Assembly (NCBI GenBank): GCA_016716365.1
Contig: JADJWM010000004.1
Span: 7,263-71,262, forward strand
Reading direction: 5' to 3'
DNA: 64,000 nt
From: Chloracidobacterium sp.
Lineage (GTDB): Bacteria > Acidobacteriota > Blastocatellia > Pyrinomonadales > Pyrinomonadaceae
Shown here: piece by piece, positions 39,897 through 48,068 of the stretch
How positions within the stretch are numbered: the first letter of the stretch is position 1
How the letters are laid out: each line of letters begins with the position of its first letter
Position numbers and translations under genes: made by a program
Notes under the pieces: model-generated
Told to the model about the DNA's origin: nothing
Databases searched by the model: none
Seen by the model: the letters and a program-made list of their open reading frames with translations, nothing else

Positions 39897-42392
39897 GATC
39901 ACGGCCAACGCGATCATTACCGGGACGGCGATAACGACAAGCTTTACCGGAAGGACCATCGGCAGCGAAAAGCCGGAAACAACTCTGGACGCGGTATTTA
40001 CTAGGAAGTAGGCGTTCATCAATCCGCCGACGCCGCCCGCAAAAAGCCCGATCAACGCGATCGCGACGCCCTCAAGCAGGATCATCTTTAAGAGCTGCCG
40101 CCTCTTCCCGCCGATCGCCCTGAGAATGCCGATCTCACGCCGCCGTTCCGCAACCGAGATGACCATCGTGTTGACCAGCCCCAGGACGGCGACAAAGAAC
40201 GCGATCGCCATTTGCACATACATCAACCCGAAGAACTGATCGACGACATCTCCGACCCACCGGCGATATTCCTCGTGGGTATAAACGAAAGCTCTTTGCT
40301 CGCCGCTGAGGACGTTCTCGATCTTCGACCGCACTAGGCTGTGGTCGACGCCTGCCTTCAGGTCCAGAAGGACGTAGTCCGCATCGGTGTCCTGCCAGTA
40401 TTTCGCGAGAAGGCTCCGGTCAAAAAAGATCGTGCCCGTTTGCGACCGGTAATAGTCGAGCAGGCCGACAACCGGCAGGCTCAGCGGGCCGGTCGGGGTT
40501 TCAAGCGTCACGACGTCGCCGAGGTTCACGTTCCATCTCGCCGCGAAATTGTTCGAGACAAGCATTCCTTCGCCTCGGGCGGTTATATCACGGGCTGCGG
40601 CCGCGTCGCCGACGTCCAGAATATCCGGTGCGATGTCGAAATATGCATCCATATCGTGGCTGAGCACGACGATCTCCTGACCGTCAAACGGAAAGCTGAA
40701 GATCCGGAGCGGGTCGGCACGTTCGACCTCCGGAAGCGCGGTGATCTTGCCAACGGTCTCCGCGTTGAACCGATACGTCTTGGAATTGACCTCTTCGGCG
40801 GAATTGATGACGATGTCTGCGCTGAGCGCTTTTTTGATGCTTCGGTCGACCGCTCCCTTCTGGCTTTCGATCAGTGTGGTGGTCCCGAAAACGAAAGCGA
40901 GCCCGAGCATCAGGGCGATCACGGTCGAACCGGTTCGCCGAGGTGCCCTGGCCATAGTTTCCACGGCTATCGTCCCTTCGATCCCGAAGACCGCGCTCAT
41001 GACCGGACGTATCGCTTTTGCTCCGAAATAAGTTATGACCGGGACGAGCAATATCATCCCCAACTGCAGGATCAGTGTATAAAAAAGCTGGAAGTTCAGG
41101 TCGATCGTGGGATCGGCGAATCTGACCAGTAACAAACCGGAGACGACGAGAGCGATCCCGGCAATGAACCTTGGGAACCCGATACCGGACTCCTGGTCGC
41201 GGGTCTCGACATTGTGAAGTGCCAACGCCGGGTCCAGGTTCGACGCATAACGCGCCGGGATCCAGGCCGCGGCCACCGAGGCGACCGTGCCGGCAAGGAC
41301 CGCTTCTACGGCGAAACCAAAGTTGAAGTCCAGCGGTGCCGACGAGATCGCGAATCCGTAAAATGTGGCCATTACCCGCCCGACAAACCGCAACGCAAGC
41401 TGCGCAAGCAGGAATCCGACGGCGATCCCGGTCACCGAACCGATCAGCCCCATCGCCGCGGCTTCGAGCAGGAACATCCGCCGCACCTTTCGCCGCTCCA
41501 GCCCTAGCCCGCGAAGTATCGCGATCTCTTTCCATCGCTGGTTAACGCTGATGCTGAAGGAGTTATAGATGATGAAGAGCCCGATCGAGAGGGCGAAAAA
41601 GCTCATGATCGTCAATCCGTAATGCATTGACGAAACAGAGTTTTCAAGGCCCTGCCCGCGGAGGTCGGGTCGCACCGCCCTGATCCCGCTCGGCAGATGC
41701 TCGGTCAGCCGCCTCTGCAGCTCTTCCGTTTCGACACCGGCCGTGCCGGCGACATCGATGCGGTCGATTCGCCCCGTGCGGCCGAAAGCGTCCTGTGCCG
41801 CGGCGATGTCCATTACGGCGACATTCCCGTCAAAAATGTCGCCCGCACCGGTCGAGCGGAACAGGCCGCGGACCGTGAACTCCATCGGGCCCGATTGGAT
41901 GTTGACCCTGATCCGGCCCCCTTCGCCGACGCCGAGCCGCTCGGCCAGCGAGTGAGTGATCGCGATCGAATCGCCGCGGCTGGAAAAGGCCAGCGGGTTC
42001 GAGATCGAGAGGCTCTCCTGATCGAACGTCCCTTGGTACAAGGTCAGGTCGCTTGTCGTATCGAGCCCCAGGATCATTATCTTTTCGGCAGCGGGCCCGT
42101 CCAGCGTCGCGAAGATCTCGCAAACCGGCTCGGCAAGCTCGACCCCCTCGGTGCCGCGGACCACTCGAAGCACGTCCTCCGAAAAGCCGGTCTCGCCGGC
42201 GACGATCTGGATCGTCGACCTGCCGGCGAGCTTGTTGATGGTCGACTGAAGCGAGTCGATCAGTGCGGAATTCGTTATCCTGACGGCGAAAAAGACCGCG
42301 ACCCCCAGAGCTATCCCCAGGATCGTCAGCACCAGCCTAAGCTTGTGCCGCTGCCATTGCCGGATGGTAATGAGTGATCTTCCGCCGGTCAT
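39831..42392 (-). CDS. ABC transporter permease with two FtsX domains (LolCE/MacB-like)
   Basis: The 853-residue protein has an N-terminal membrane segment, a MacB-type periplasmic domain, three membrane segments (about 255-400), then a second set of the same order ending with PVMIALAVISAWVPARHASRINVVDAIGYE. The two FtsX blocks share the ILRGLGLERRKVRRM and ILRAIGGKRRQLLKM motifs, each after a membrane helix. Such proteins extract or export lipoproteins, peptides or lipids. The ATG at 42392 overlaps the ATPase stop, so the two are coupled. Confidence 0.9.
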   Translation of the reverse strand: MTGGRSLITIRQWQRHKLRLVLTILGIALGVAVFFAVRITNSALIDSLQSTINKLAGRSTIQIVAGETGFSEDVLRVVRGTEGVELAEPVCEIFATLDGPAAEKIMILGLDTTSDLTLYQGTFDQESLSISNPLAFSSRGDSIAITHSLAERLGVGEGGRIRVNIQSGPMEFTVRGLFRSTGAGDIFDGNVAVMDIAAAQDAFGRTGRIDRIDVAGTAGVETEELQRRLTEHLPSGIRAVRPDLRGQGLENSVSSMHYGLTIMSFFALSIGLFIIYNSFSISVNQRWKEIAILRGLGLERRKVRRMFLLEAAAMGLIGSVTGIAVGFLLAQLALRFVGRVMATFYGFAISSAPLDFNFGFAVEAVLAGTVASVAAAWIPARYASNLDPALALHNVETRDQESGIGFPRFIAGIALVVSGLLLVRFADPTIDLNFQLFYTLILQLGMILLVPVITYFGAKAIRPVMSAVFGIEGTIAVETMARAPRRTGSTVIALMLGLAFVFGTTTLIESQKGAVDRSIKKALSADIVINSAEEVNSKTYRFNAETVGKITALPEVERADPLRIFSFPFDGQEIVVLSHDMDAYFDIAPDILDVGDAAAARDITARGEGMLVSNNFAARWNVNLGDVVTLETPTGPLSLPVVGLLDYYRSQTGTIFFDRSLLAKYWQDTDADYVLLDLKAGVDHSLVRSKIENVLSGEQRAFVYTHEEYRRWVGDVVDQFFGLMYVQMAIAFFVAVLGLVNTMVISVAERRREIGILRAIGGKRRQLLKMILLEGVAIALIGLFAGGVGGLMNAYFLVNTASRVVSGFSLPMVLPVKLVVIAVPVMIALAVISAWVPARHASRINVVDAIGYE

Positions 42393-43063
42393 TCGTGCGT
42401 GATCTTTCCGTCGAGGATAGAAATGCGCCGTTCGCAATGCTCGGCCGCAGCAAGGTTGTGCGTCACCAGCATTATCGTTGTTCCGAAGGCGTCGTGCAGC
42501 CGGTCGAGGAGGTCCATCACCTCGCCGCCGCTGTGCGAATCCAGGTTGCCGGTTGGCTCGTCGGCAAGCAGAACCGCAGGTTCGAAGACCAGGGCGCGTG
42601 CGATCGCGATCCGCTGCCGCTCACCTCCCGAAAGTTCGTCCGGCCGATGCCGGCCGCGATGCTCGAGTCCGACCTTTTCAAGCATTGCCGACGCGCGTTC
42701 GATCGAGGTCTTCTGCGGCATGCCGTCCAGCCGAAGCGGCAGCGAAACGTTCTCGACCGCCGACAAAGTAGGAAGAAGATTGAATGTTTGAAAGATGAGG
42801 CCGATCTTCTTTCGACGCAGCAGCGTCACTTCATCGTCGGACATCCCCGACAGTGCCCGGCCTTCAAAATAGATCTCGCCGTCGCTTGGTTTGTCGAGTC
42901 CCGCGACCAGGTTAAGCATCGTGGATTTGCCGGAACCCGACGGCCCCATTATCGCTATGCGCTCGCCGCTGAATATCTCGAGATCGACGTGTTCCAGCGC
43001 GGTCACGATCTCGCTGGAACCATACCGCTTCGTTACATTGTCGAATCGAACGACCTGTTCCAT
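42389..43063 (-). CDS. ABC transporter ATP-binding protein, LolD/MacB type
   Basis: The 224-residue ATPase has the Walker A MGPSGSGKSTMLNLVAG, the Q-loop FQTFNLLPTLSAVENV, the signature LSGGERQRIAIARAL, Walker B VLLADEPTGNLDS and the switch His in MLVTHNL. The NLLPTLSAVENV type Q-loop is typical of the LolD/MacB/FtsE class. It is translationally coupled to the FtsX-type permease and divergent from a LolA-like lipoprotein gene. Confidence 0.95.
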   Translation of the reverse strand: MEQVVRFDNVTKRYGSSEIVTALEHVDLEIFSGERIAIMGPSGSGKSTMLNLVAGLDKPSDGEIYFEGRALSGMSDDEVTLLRRKKIGLIFQTFNLLPTLSAVENVSLPLRLDGMPQKTSIERASAMLEKVGLEHRGRHRPDELSGGERQRIAIARALVFEPAVLLADEPTGNLDSHSGGEVMDLLDRLHDAFGTTIMLVTHNLAAAEHCERRISILDGKITHE

Positions 43064-43213
43064 CGATATTAGATTTGCGGCTTTGCCGCGGCGTGATAAG
43101 GTAACGGAAAAGGTGAACCCGGCCCGATAGGCCGAAGTTTGCGGACCGAGCCTATCTTAGGATAGATCGGGAAAAACGCAAAAGTTGAAGCCGGGCCGAG
43201 AGTTCTCGAACGT

Positions 43214-44017
43214 ATGAGATCAGTTCTCCTCGCAGTAGCGGTCCTTTTCGTTTTCGGCTGTTCCGATCCGCCGCCCGCGGGCGGTCCTGCCTCCGGGCCG
43301 CGTCAGCCGAATGCCGCCGATCGCGGTGACGAACTGATCGCGGACTTTCGCAAACGCGACGCCGCCCCATTCAGGAAGACAAGGGTGCGGCTGACGACGA
43401 CCGAGGGCGATAAGCAGGAGGTCTTTGAGGTCGACGTCTGGCGAAAGCAGTCCGGAAACGAGACAAGGACCTTGTCGCAAATAATTAAGCCTGTTGAAGA
43501 TACGGATCTTGCATCGCTCGCCGTCGAGGTCGAAGGCCAGCCGACGAAGACGACCACTTATGTCGCGTCACGCGAGGAGTTCCGCGAGACCGACACCAAC
43601 AAGATGTTCTTTGGCGGACTGACCGCTGGCGAACTGCTCGGGGAATGGGACAAATTCGATTTCGAGTTCGTCGGCGAGAAAGAACTCGATGGCCGACGCG
43701 GTTTCGAGGTCAAAGGGACCCTCAAGCCCGGCCGCTCAGGCGTCGTTTATATGATGACCATCCTGATGCGCGCCGATGATCTGGTGCCGGTCGAGCTCAA
43801 GCTTTATGATTCGACGGAACGGCACATTCGGACGTATCGGGTCGTCGAAGTCAAGACCGACCAGAGGGGGCCGTATCCTGCTCGGACCGAGGTCGAGAAT
43901 CTGGTCTATAAGAATAGGACCGTTATCGAGGTGCTGAACCGCGAGTTTCCCGATAATTTAGATGATTCGTTTTTCACCCGCGACAAGTTGAAAGAGATAG
44001 CGGCCGGTGGAAAATGA
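43214..44017 (+). CDS. Outer membrane lipoprotein-sorting-like lipoprotein (LolA/LolB fold)
   Basis: A lipoprotein signal (residues 1-16, lipobox VFGC) precedes a Pro-rich linker and a LolA-like half-barrel, as in proteins annotated 'outer membrane lipoprotein-sorting protein'. Typical pieces are SQIIKPVEDTDLASLAVEVE, KFDFEFVGEKELDGRRGFEVKG and PARTEVENLVYKNRTVIEV. It is divergent from the LolD-type ATPase and FtsX-type permease, so the three may form one lipid or lipoprotein trafficking system. Confidence 0.8.
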   Translation: MRSVLLAVAVLFVFGCSDPPPAGGPASGPRQPNAADRGDELIADFRKRDAAPFRKTRVRLTTTEGDKQEVFEVDVWRKQSGNETRTLSQIIKPVEDTDLASLAVEVEGQPTKTTTYVASREEFRETDTNKMFFGGLTAGELLGEWDKFDFEFVGEKELDGRRGFEVKGTLKPGRSGVVYMMTILMRADDLVPVELKLYDSTERHIRTYRVVEVKTDQRGPYPARTEVENLVYKNRTVIEVLNREFPDNLDDSFFTRDKLKEIAAGGK

Positions 44018-44151
44018 CCACGCCGCGCTTCGTCGTTGCGGTCCATGAGACACGGATTCCGAAGTTGAAAAGCGGCCCAGACATCACGCCATTGCGTGCC
44101 TTTTAGGCTGGAGGAAACAAGCACTGGCGTGAGTTCTGGACCGTTACTTGG

Positions 44152-45372
44152 ATGAAAAATCTGCTCAAAAGGATCCTTCTAATTATTCTCGCCGTTTTGA
44201 TAGCGGTGCAGGCCCCGTTCATTTATCGTCGATACAAGATCGGGCAGCTGGCAAAAAAGATAGAAGAGCTGAACCAAAGCCGGACACCTCCCGCCCCCGA
44301 TCAGAGGTTCAAGGAATACAAGGGCATCATTCACGCCCACACCCACCTCGGCGGGCATAGTACGGGCAGTTTTGAGGAGATGATCGCGGCGGCGAATGCG
44401 AACGACCTCGATTTCGTGATACTGACCGAGCATTGGTCGGACACCATCGATACGTCGGCCATGACCCTGAACGGCATTTACGGGCAGACCCTGTTCATCG
44501 GCGGCAGCGAGATCGACACTGCCGATGCCGGAGACCGCTTTCTGATGATCCCTGGCAGCGGCGATGCCGCCTCCCTGAGAAAGGTCCCGACGGCCGCCGT
44601 GATCGACAAACTGCACGCAGAGAACCGGCTTGCATTTGTCACTTATCCCGAGAAGTTAAATTCCTGGAACGCTCAGTTTGACGGCATCGAGGTGTTCAGC
44701 CTTCACACGAACGCGAAGAAAATGAACCCGTTCACGGCGATCTTCGACGCGATCTGGTCCTTTCCCGCGTACCCGGAACTTATGCTCGCGACCTATTTCA
44801 AACGGCCGGAAGAGAACCTGAGAAAGTTCGATGAGATAGCCGCAAAACGAGAGATCAGCCTTTTTGCGGGGACCGACGCCCATTCCAATATCGGCGTCCA
44901 TTTGTTCGGCGACGATGCGGGGAATAAGGGCTTGAAGATCAAGATCGACCCCTACGCAACCATATTCCGGCTCGCCCGTCAGCATGTACTGATCGAAAGA
45001 GACAAACCGCTGACGAAAGAGAGCCTGGTTGAAGCCTTGAAGGCAGGCAGATCATACATAGGCTTGGACGTTATAGGTGATACGTCGGGATTTTCGTTCG
45101 AGTGCGTGTGTGGCGACGATCTGGTTCGCCTTGGGTCTGGACCGTCAGCCACCGGTTCGCAAAAGGGGTTGCTTCGGGGAACGTCCCCGAGCCGGTCCAG
45201 GTTTGTCTTGCTCAAGGATGGACAAACGGTTTTAGAACGATCTGACGCACTCGAATTTACCCTGCCCGTTACAGAAACGGGTGCCTACCGCCTCGAAGTT
45301 TACCTCGATCAACTCGGCCCGCCCTTCGATAAAATGCCCTGGATAATCTCGAACCCCATCTACGTCCGCTAG
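44152..45372 (+). CDS. Membrane-anchored PHP-domain phosphoesterase-like protein
   Basis: An N-terminal anchor (residues 5-24) is followed by a PHP domain: GIIHAHTHLGGHSTG (metal-binding HxH region), FVILTEHWSD, and GTDAHSNIGVHLFGDD near residue 245. The pattern fits a metal-dependent phosphoesterase or hydrolase. The C-terminal 90 residues form a beta-rich region (SRFVLLKDGQTV and TETGAYRLEVYLD) typical of PHP proteins in this phylum. The active site should face the periplasm. Substrate unknown. Confidence 0.82.
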   Translation: MKNLLKRILLIILAVLIAVQAPFIYRRYKIGQLAKKIEELNQSRTPPAPDQRFKEYKGIIHAHTHLGGHSTGSFEEMIAAANANDLDFVILTEHWSDTIDTSAMTLNGIYGQTLFIGGSEIDTADAGDRFLMIPGSGDAASLRKVPTAAVIDKLHAENRLAFVTYPEKLNSWNAQFDGIEVFSLHTNAKKMNPFTAIFDAIWSFPAYPELMLATYFKRPEENLRKFDEIAAKREISLFAGTDAHSNIGVHLFGDDAGNKGLKIKIDPYATIFRLARQHVLIERDKPLTKESLVEALKAGRSYIGLDVIGDTSGFSFECVCGDDLVRLGSGPSATGSQKGLLRGTSPSRSRFVLLKDGQTVLERSDALEFTLPVTETGAYRLEVYLDQLGPPFDKMPWIISNPIYVR

Positions 45373-45386
45373 CAGAAATTTGTGAC

Positions 45387-46546
45387 TTACTTATTTCCTT
45401 TGGCTTGATTGTGCGTTTTGCAGAGCATCTGGCAGTTTACGATGTCCGTGGTGCCGCCTTTGCTCCAGGCTGTGACATGGTCGGCATCCATTTCGGCGGG
45501 CGACCAGATCTTGCCCTTACTAGCGTCGTGCCCGAGAGCGCACAGCGGACAGTTGGACTCGCTCTTTGCCTTCGCCGCGGTCGTCTGCTTTTCGTAGACT
45601 GAAAGCTGGGTGGCGTCATCAAACAGGCGTACCTCCAGCAATTTAAAGTTCTTCTGTCCACCGAGGATGAACTCGAATATACCGCGCTTTTTCTTGACGT
45701 AGAGATCAGCGTACAGTCGATTCACGTCGGCAGATACCTTTTTCGAATCGTAGGACTGCAAGTGATATTCCTCGTAGAGCTTGCCCCATTCCAAGCCTTG
45801 CATCTCTTTCTTAACATCTTCGAAGACGGTTGAGACCCAGTCGATGACGCTGTTGAAGTAGGTCTTCAGTTCGTTGATGCTGTTGTCGTTGCGATGAGCG
45901 CTCATGTAGCCGCCGATGTCGCCTTTGCTCACCCACTCCAGAGCCCGCTCCAAGAACTCCTGCCGGTTTGCGCTGCCTTTGACATATGCGCTCCACATCT
46001 GAATGTTCGCGTTCTGGCTGTTGCTGAACTCGGCCTTGGCAAGCGTCACGAACGGACCGGAGTAAACGGCGTTGAGCAGTTCCTGATCGTTCAGCGGCAC
46101 GCCCGCGATATTGATGGTCTTGAACCACTCTTTGATCTCGGTTTCCGTACCCTCGCACTCGTAGATCAGCAACGGCGAGCGAAGTACCCTTTCTCTCTGG
46201 TCGGCGGGCAGGCTGTCGAAGTTCTTCGGATTGCCGTCGTCCATTATTGCGAACTTGTTCGTAACGAACCGTCCGATGCTCGTGATCCGCTGCTGGCCGT
46301 CCAGCACCTCGAACTTGTCGTCCGCGACCTTGTTGAAATAGATCAGCCCCAGCGGGTAACCCTTCAGCAGCGAGTGAATGACGGCCTGCTCCTTCTTTCC
46401 GCCGCCGTCCGAATAAATGTAGTTGCGCTGGTACTCGGGCTGAATGGTGAGCTTCCCGCCCAGCCCGAACAGCCCCTTGCCCTCCAACTGGTTGTACACG
46501 AACCCGTCGCATGCGGCGCTATGTTGGTTTTAAGTGTAGTCTTCAC
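45387..46546 (-). pseudogene. DUF262-HNH endonuclease-like protein with an N-terminal frameshift
   Basis: The main frame (45387-46499, 370 residues) has a DUF262 domain at the N-terminus: GKLTIQPEYQRNYIY, FNKVADDKFEVLDGQQRITSI (the DGQQR motif) and FKTINIAGVPLNDQELLNAVY. An HNH nuclease closes it: CPLCALGHD, MDADHVTAWSKGG and CQMLCKTHNQAKGN. The true start is probably the GTG at 46546, which gives KTTLKTNI in another frame and overlaps the methyltransferase stop as GTGA; a deletion or frameshift lies about 46505-46530. DUF262-HNH proteins relate to GmrSD-type restriction of modified DNA. Confidence 0.8.
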
Positions 46547-47368
46547 TCGTTGGCTCCTTGCGCGGGTATTTCCGGGCGACGGTGACGGATAAGAATGACG
46601 CGTTGCGACCCGCCGCTGTCGGTGCCGCCGCGAGAACGATACGCGTTGATGAACTCTCGACCGAGAGTTCGGACCCCGATTTCACGCATCATCTCTCCAT
46701 CATCAGCGTTTCCGATAATCTCGAATTGGTCTGGGTTGTACCTGTCAAGAAAAGAGACCGGGACGCCCATGACGCCTTCGAAGTCGCTGGGAATGGCGTC
46801 GCTGAATGGTACTTCGATTGCGTCAAAGTTGTAGTACCGATCATACGCCGCCTTACCCCTCAATTCCTTATGTTTACTGAACCTCAAACGCCTTCAGCGG
46901 GTAATGGTCAGGACGCGAAACTGGGTCGGGACAAGCGTGCAAGTCGGGGCCTGAGTTCAGGTCCAGGAGCGACATACTCCTGAAAAGGAGGGGGGTTGGG
47001 GGCGCGGGCGGGGGGGCGGGGGCGGGGGGGGGGGGGGGGGGGGGGGGGGGGGTGGCCGGTGGCGTCTTTGATGCGCCTGGCGATGGCCTGGTTTCTTTGC
47101 TTGCCGCGGTGTATTCCGGGAAAGGAGCCCTGACCAGCGTGGGCAGACGGAGGCCTAGCTTGTTGAAATTGGCCGCGAAGTATTTGAAAAAGTTGCTTTC
47201 GAACGGATCGTCGCAGTTACAGTACACGACCTTGCCGCGAAAGGTGTCCGGGTCGAACTCGAGATAAGCTTCGACCTCCTTCTGGATGTCGATGTACTGG
47301 GTATAGAACTCGTCCTGCTTCGCCGCTTTCGCCGCCGCGAGCCCTCGATTCATTGGCTTATTGCTCAT
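46543..47368 (-). pseudogene. EcoRI-type adenine-specific DNA methyltransferase, internal deletion
   Basis: The N-terminal part (from the ATG at 47368) reads AAKAAKQDEFYTQYIDIQKE, KVVYCNCDDPFESNFFKYFA, matching the EcoRI methylase family that methylates adenine. The C-terminal part (46543-46881) reads FSKHKELRGKAAYDRYYNFD, VMGVPVSFLDRYNPDQFEI and RVILIRHR, the end of the same family. Between them a fragment (PPFQEYVAP-like, 46965-46995) may be the NPPF-motif remnant. Most of the catalytic middle is missing, replaced by a G-rich low-complexity stretch with a 29-G run. Either a real lesion or an assembly error. Confidence 0.8.
47024..47052 (+). other. Run of 29 consecutive G, probable artefact
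   Basis: The stretch 46985-47052 is almost pure G on this strand, with an unbroken run of 29 G at its right end. It sits exactly where the methyltransferase loses its middle. Such runs are typical of no-signal reads in two-colour sequencing chemistry and are rare in real genomes of this composition. Confidence 0.7.
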
Positions 47369-47570
47369 TCCCTGGGATTCTCCCGGCCATTCCTCTCCGG
47401 CATCGGGCAGTTAGATTATGCCATTTTGTTAAAAGGTGTGGCCCGGATCATTCACGATCCTCAGCCGTCTAAATATTACATTACCCTCCCAACACCGCAA
47501 CGCCGGCACTCTTCGCCTTCCGCACCGCCGGACTAAGCCAGCATCGATATGTGTTTCATACATAAAATTC

Positions 47571-47629
47571 TTGACAAGCTATAAAACAGATGGCATCCTG
47601 TATGAAGCGACTGTCTGTTCTTTGAAAAA
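47571..47629 (+). promoter_or_regulatory. TTGACA promoter-like box followed by a boxA-like motif
   Basis: TTGACA lies at 47571-47576, with a weak -10-like CATCCT at 47594-47599. TGTTCTTTGAAAA follows at 47617-47629 and resembles boxA, the Nus-factor antitermination site found before rRNA operons and some CRISPR arrays. No rRNA or CRISPR array follows. It leads into the inverted-repeat cluster at 47730-47841. Confidence 0.35.
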
Positions 47630-47729
47630 GCGAATTTTGGGCACGATGTGAGGGCCTGGATCGGTGAGCGTTGCAGGGTCGGCTTAATTGCCGTAAGTGA
47701 AGCGTTAGCAGATATTTACGTCTGATCGT

Positions 47730-47841
47730 GACGATATCGTCTCACTTGTTGGCTTTGCACTCCCAAGTGAGACGATTTCTTGCTATAAATGAAGTGGATA
47801 GTTCATTTAGGCCGTCTCACTTTGTACGCTCAACTGAGACG
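47730..47841 (+). repeat. Cluster of three nested stem-loops in a 700-bp gene-free region
   Basis: Stem 1: ATCGTCTCACTTG (47736-47748) with CAAGTGAGACGAT (47764-47776), a perfect 13-bp arm. Stem 2: TAAATGAA (47786-47793) with TTCATTTA (47802-47809), perfect 8 bp. Stem 3: CGTCTCACTT (47813-47822) with AACTGAGACG (47832-47841), one mismatch. Stems 1 and 3 are copies of the same element, both followed by ATTT. A 12-bp palindrome, GACGATATCGTC (47730-47741), overlaps stem 1. The rest of 47369-48068 shows no convincing gene. Confidence 0.8.
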
Positions 47842-48068
47842 ATTTGAGACGACGCCGGCCGCGGCCAACGCCGAAATCACCCCGCCGAAACTAAGGCCGT
47901 GTTTAATGTGAATACCCCGGCGGTCAACACGGCGATTGGATAAAGGCAAGGAAACTGATAGATTCGTGGCTGCGGTACATTGGGTTTGACCCGGCATTGG
48001 CAAACGATTCATTGGGCGCGAACATCCTAGTTGGACGTAATTATCAGAAAACGGATATTTTGAACCAG

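Noticed and set aside
46985..47052. G-quadruplex or natural G-tract as a regulatory element
   Set aside because: A 29-G run at the exact break of a conserved gene is more simply explained as a sequencing or assembly artefact.
47736..47841. Possible CRISPR array formed by the two GTCTCACTT stem elements
   Set aside because: There are only two copies, of different internal length, with no uniform spacer and no cas gene in the window.
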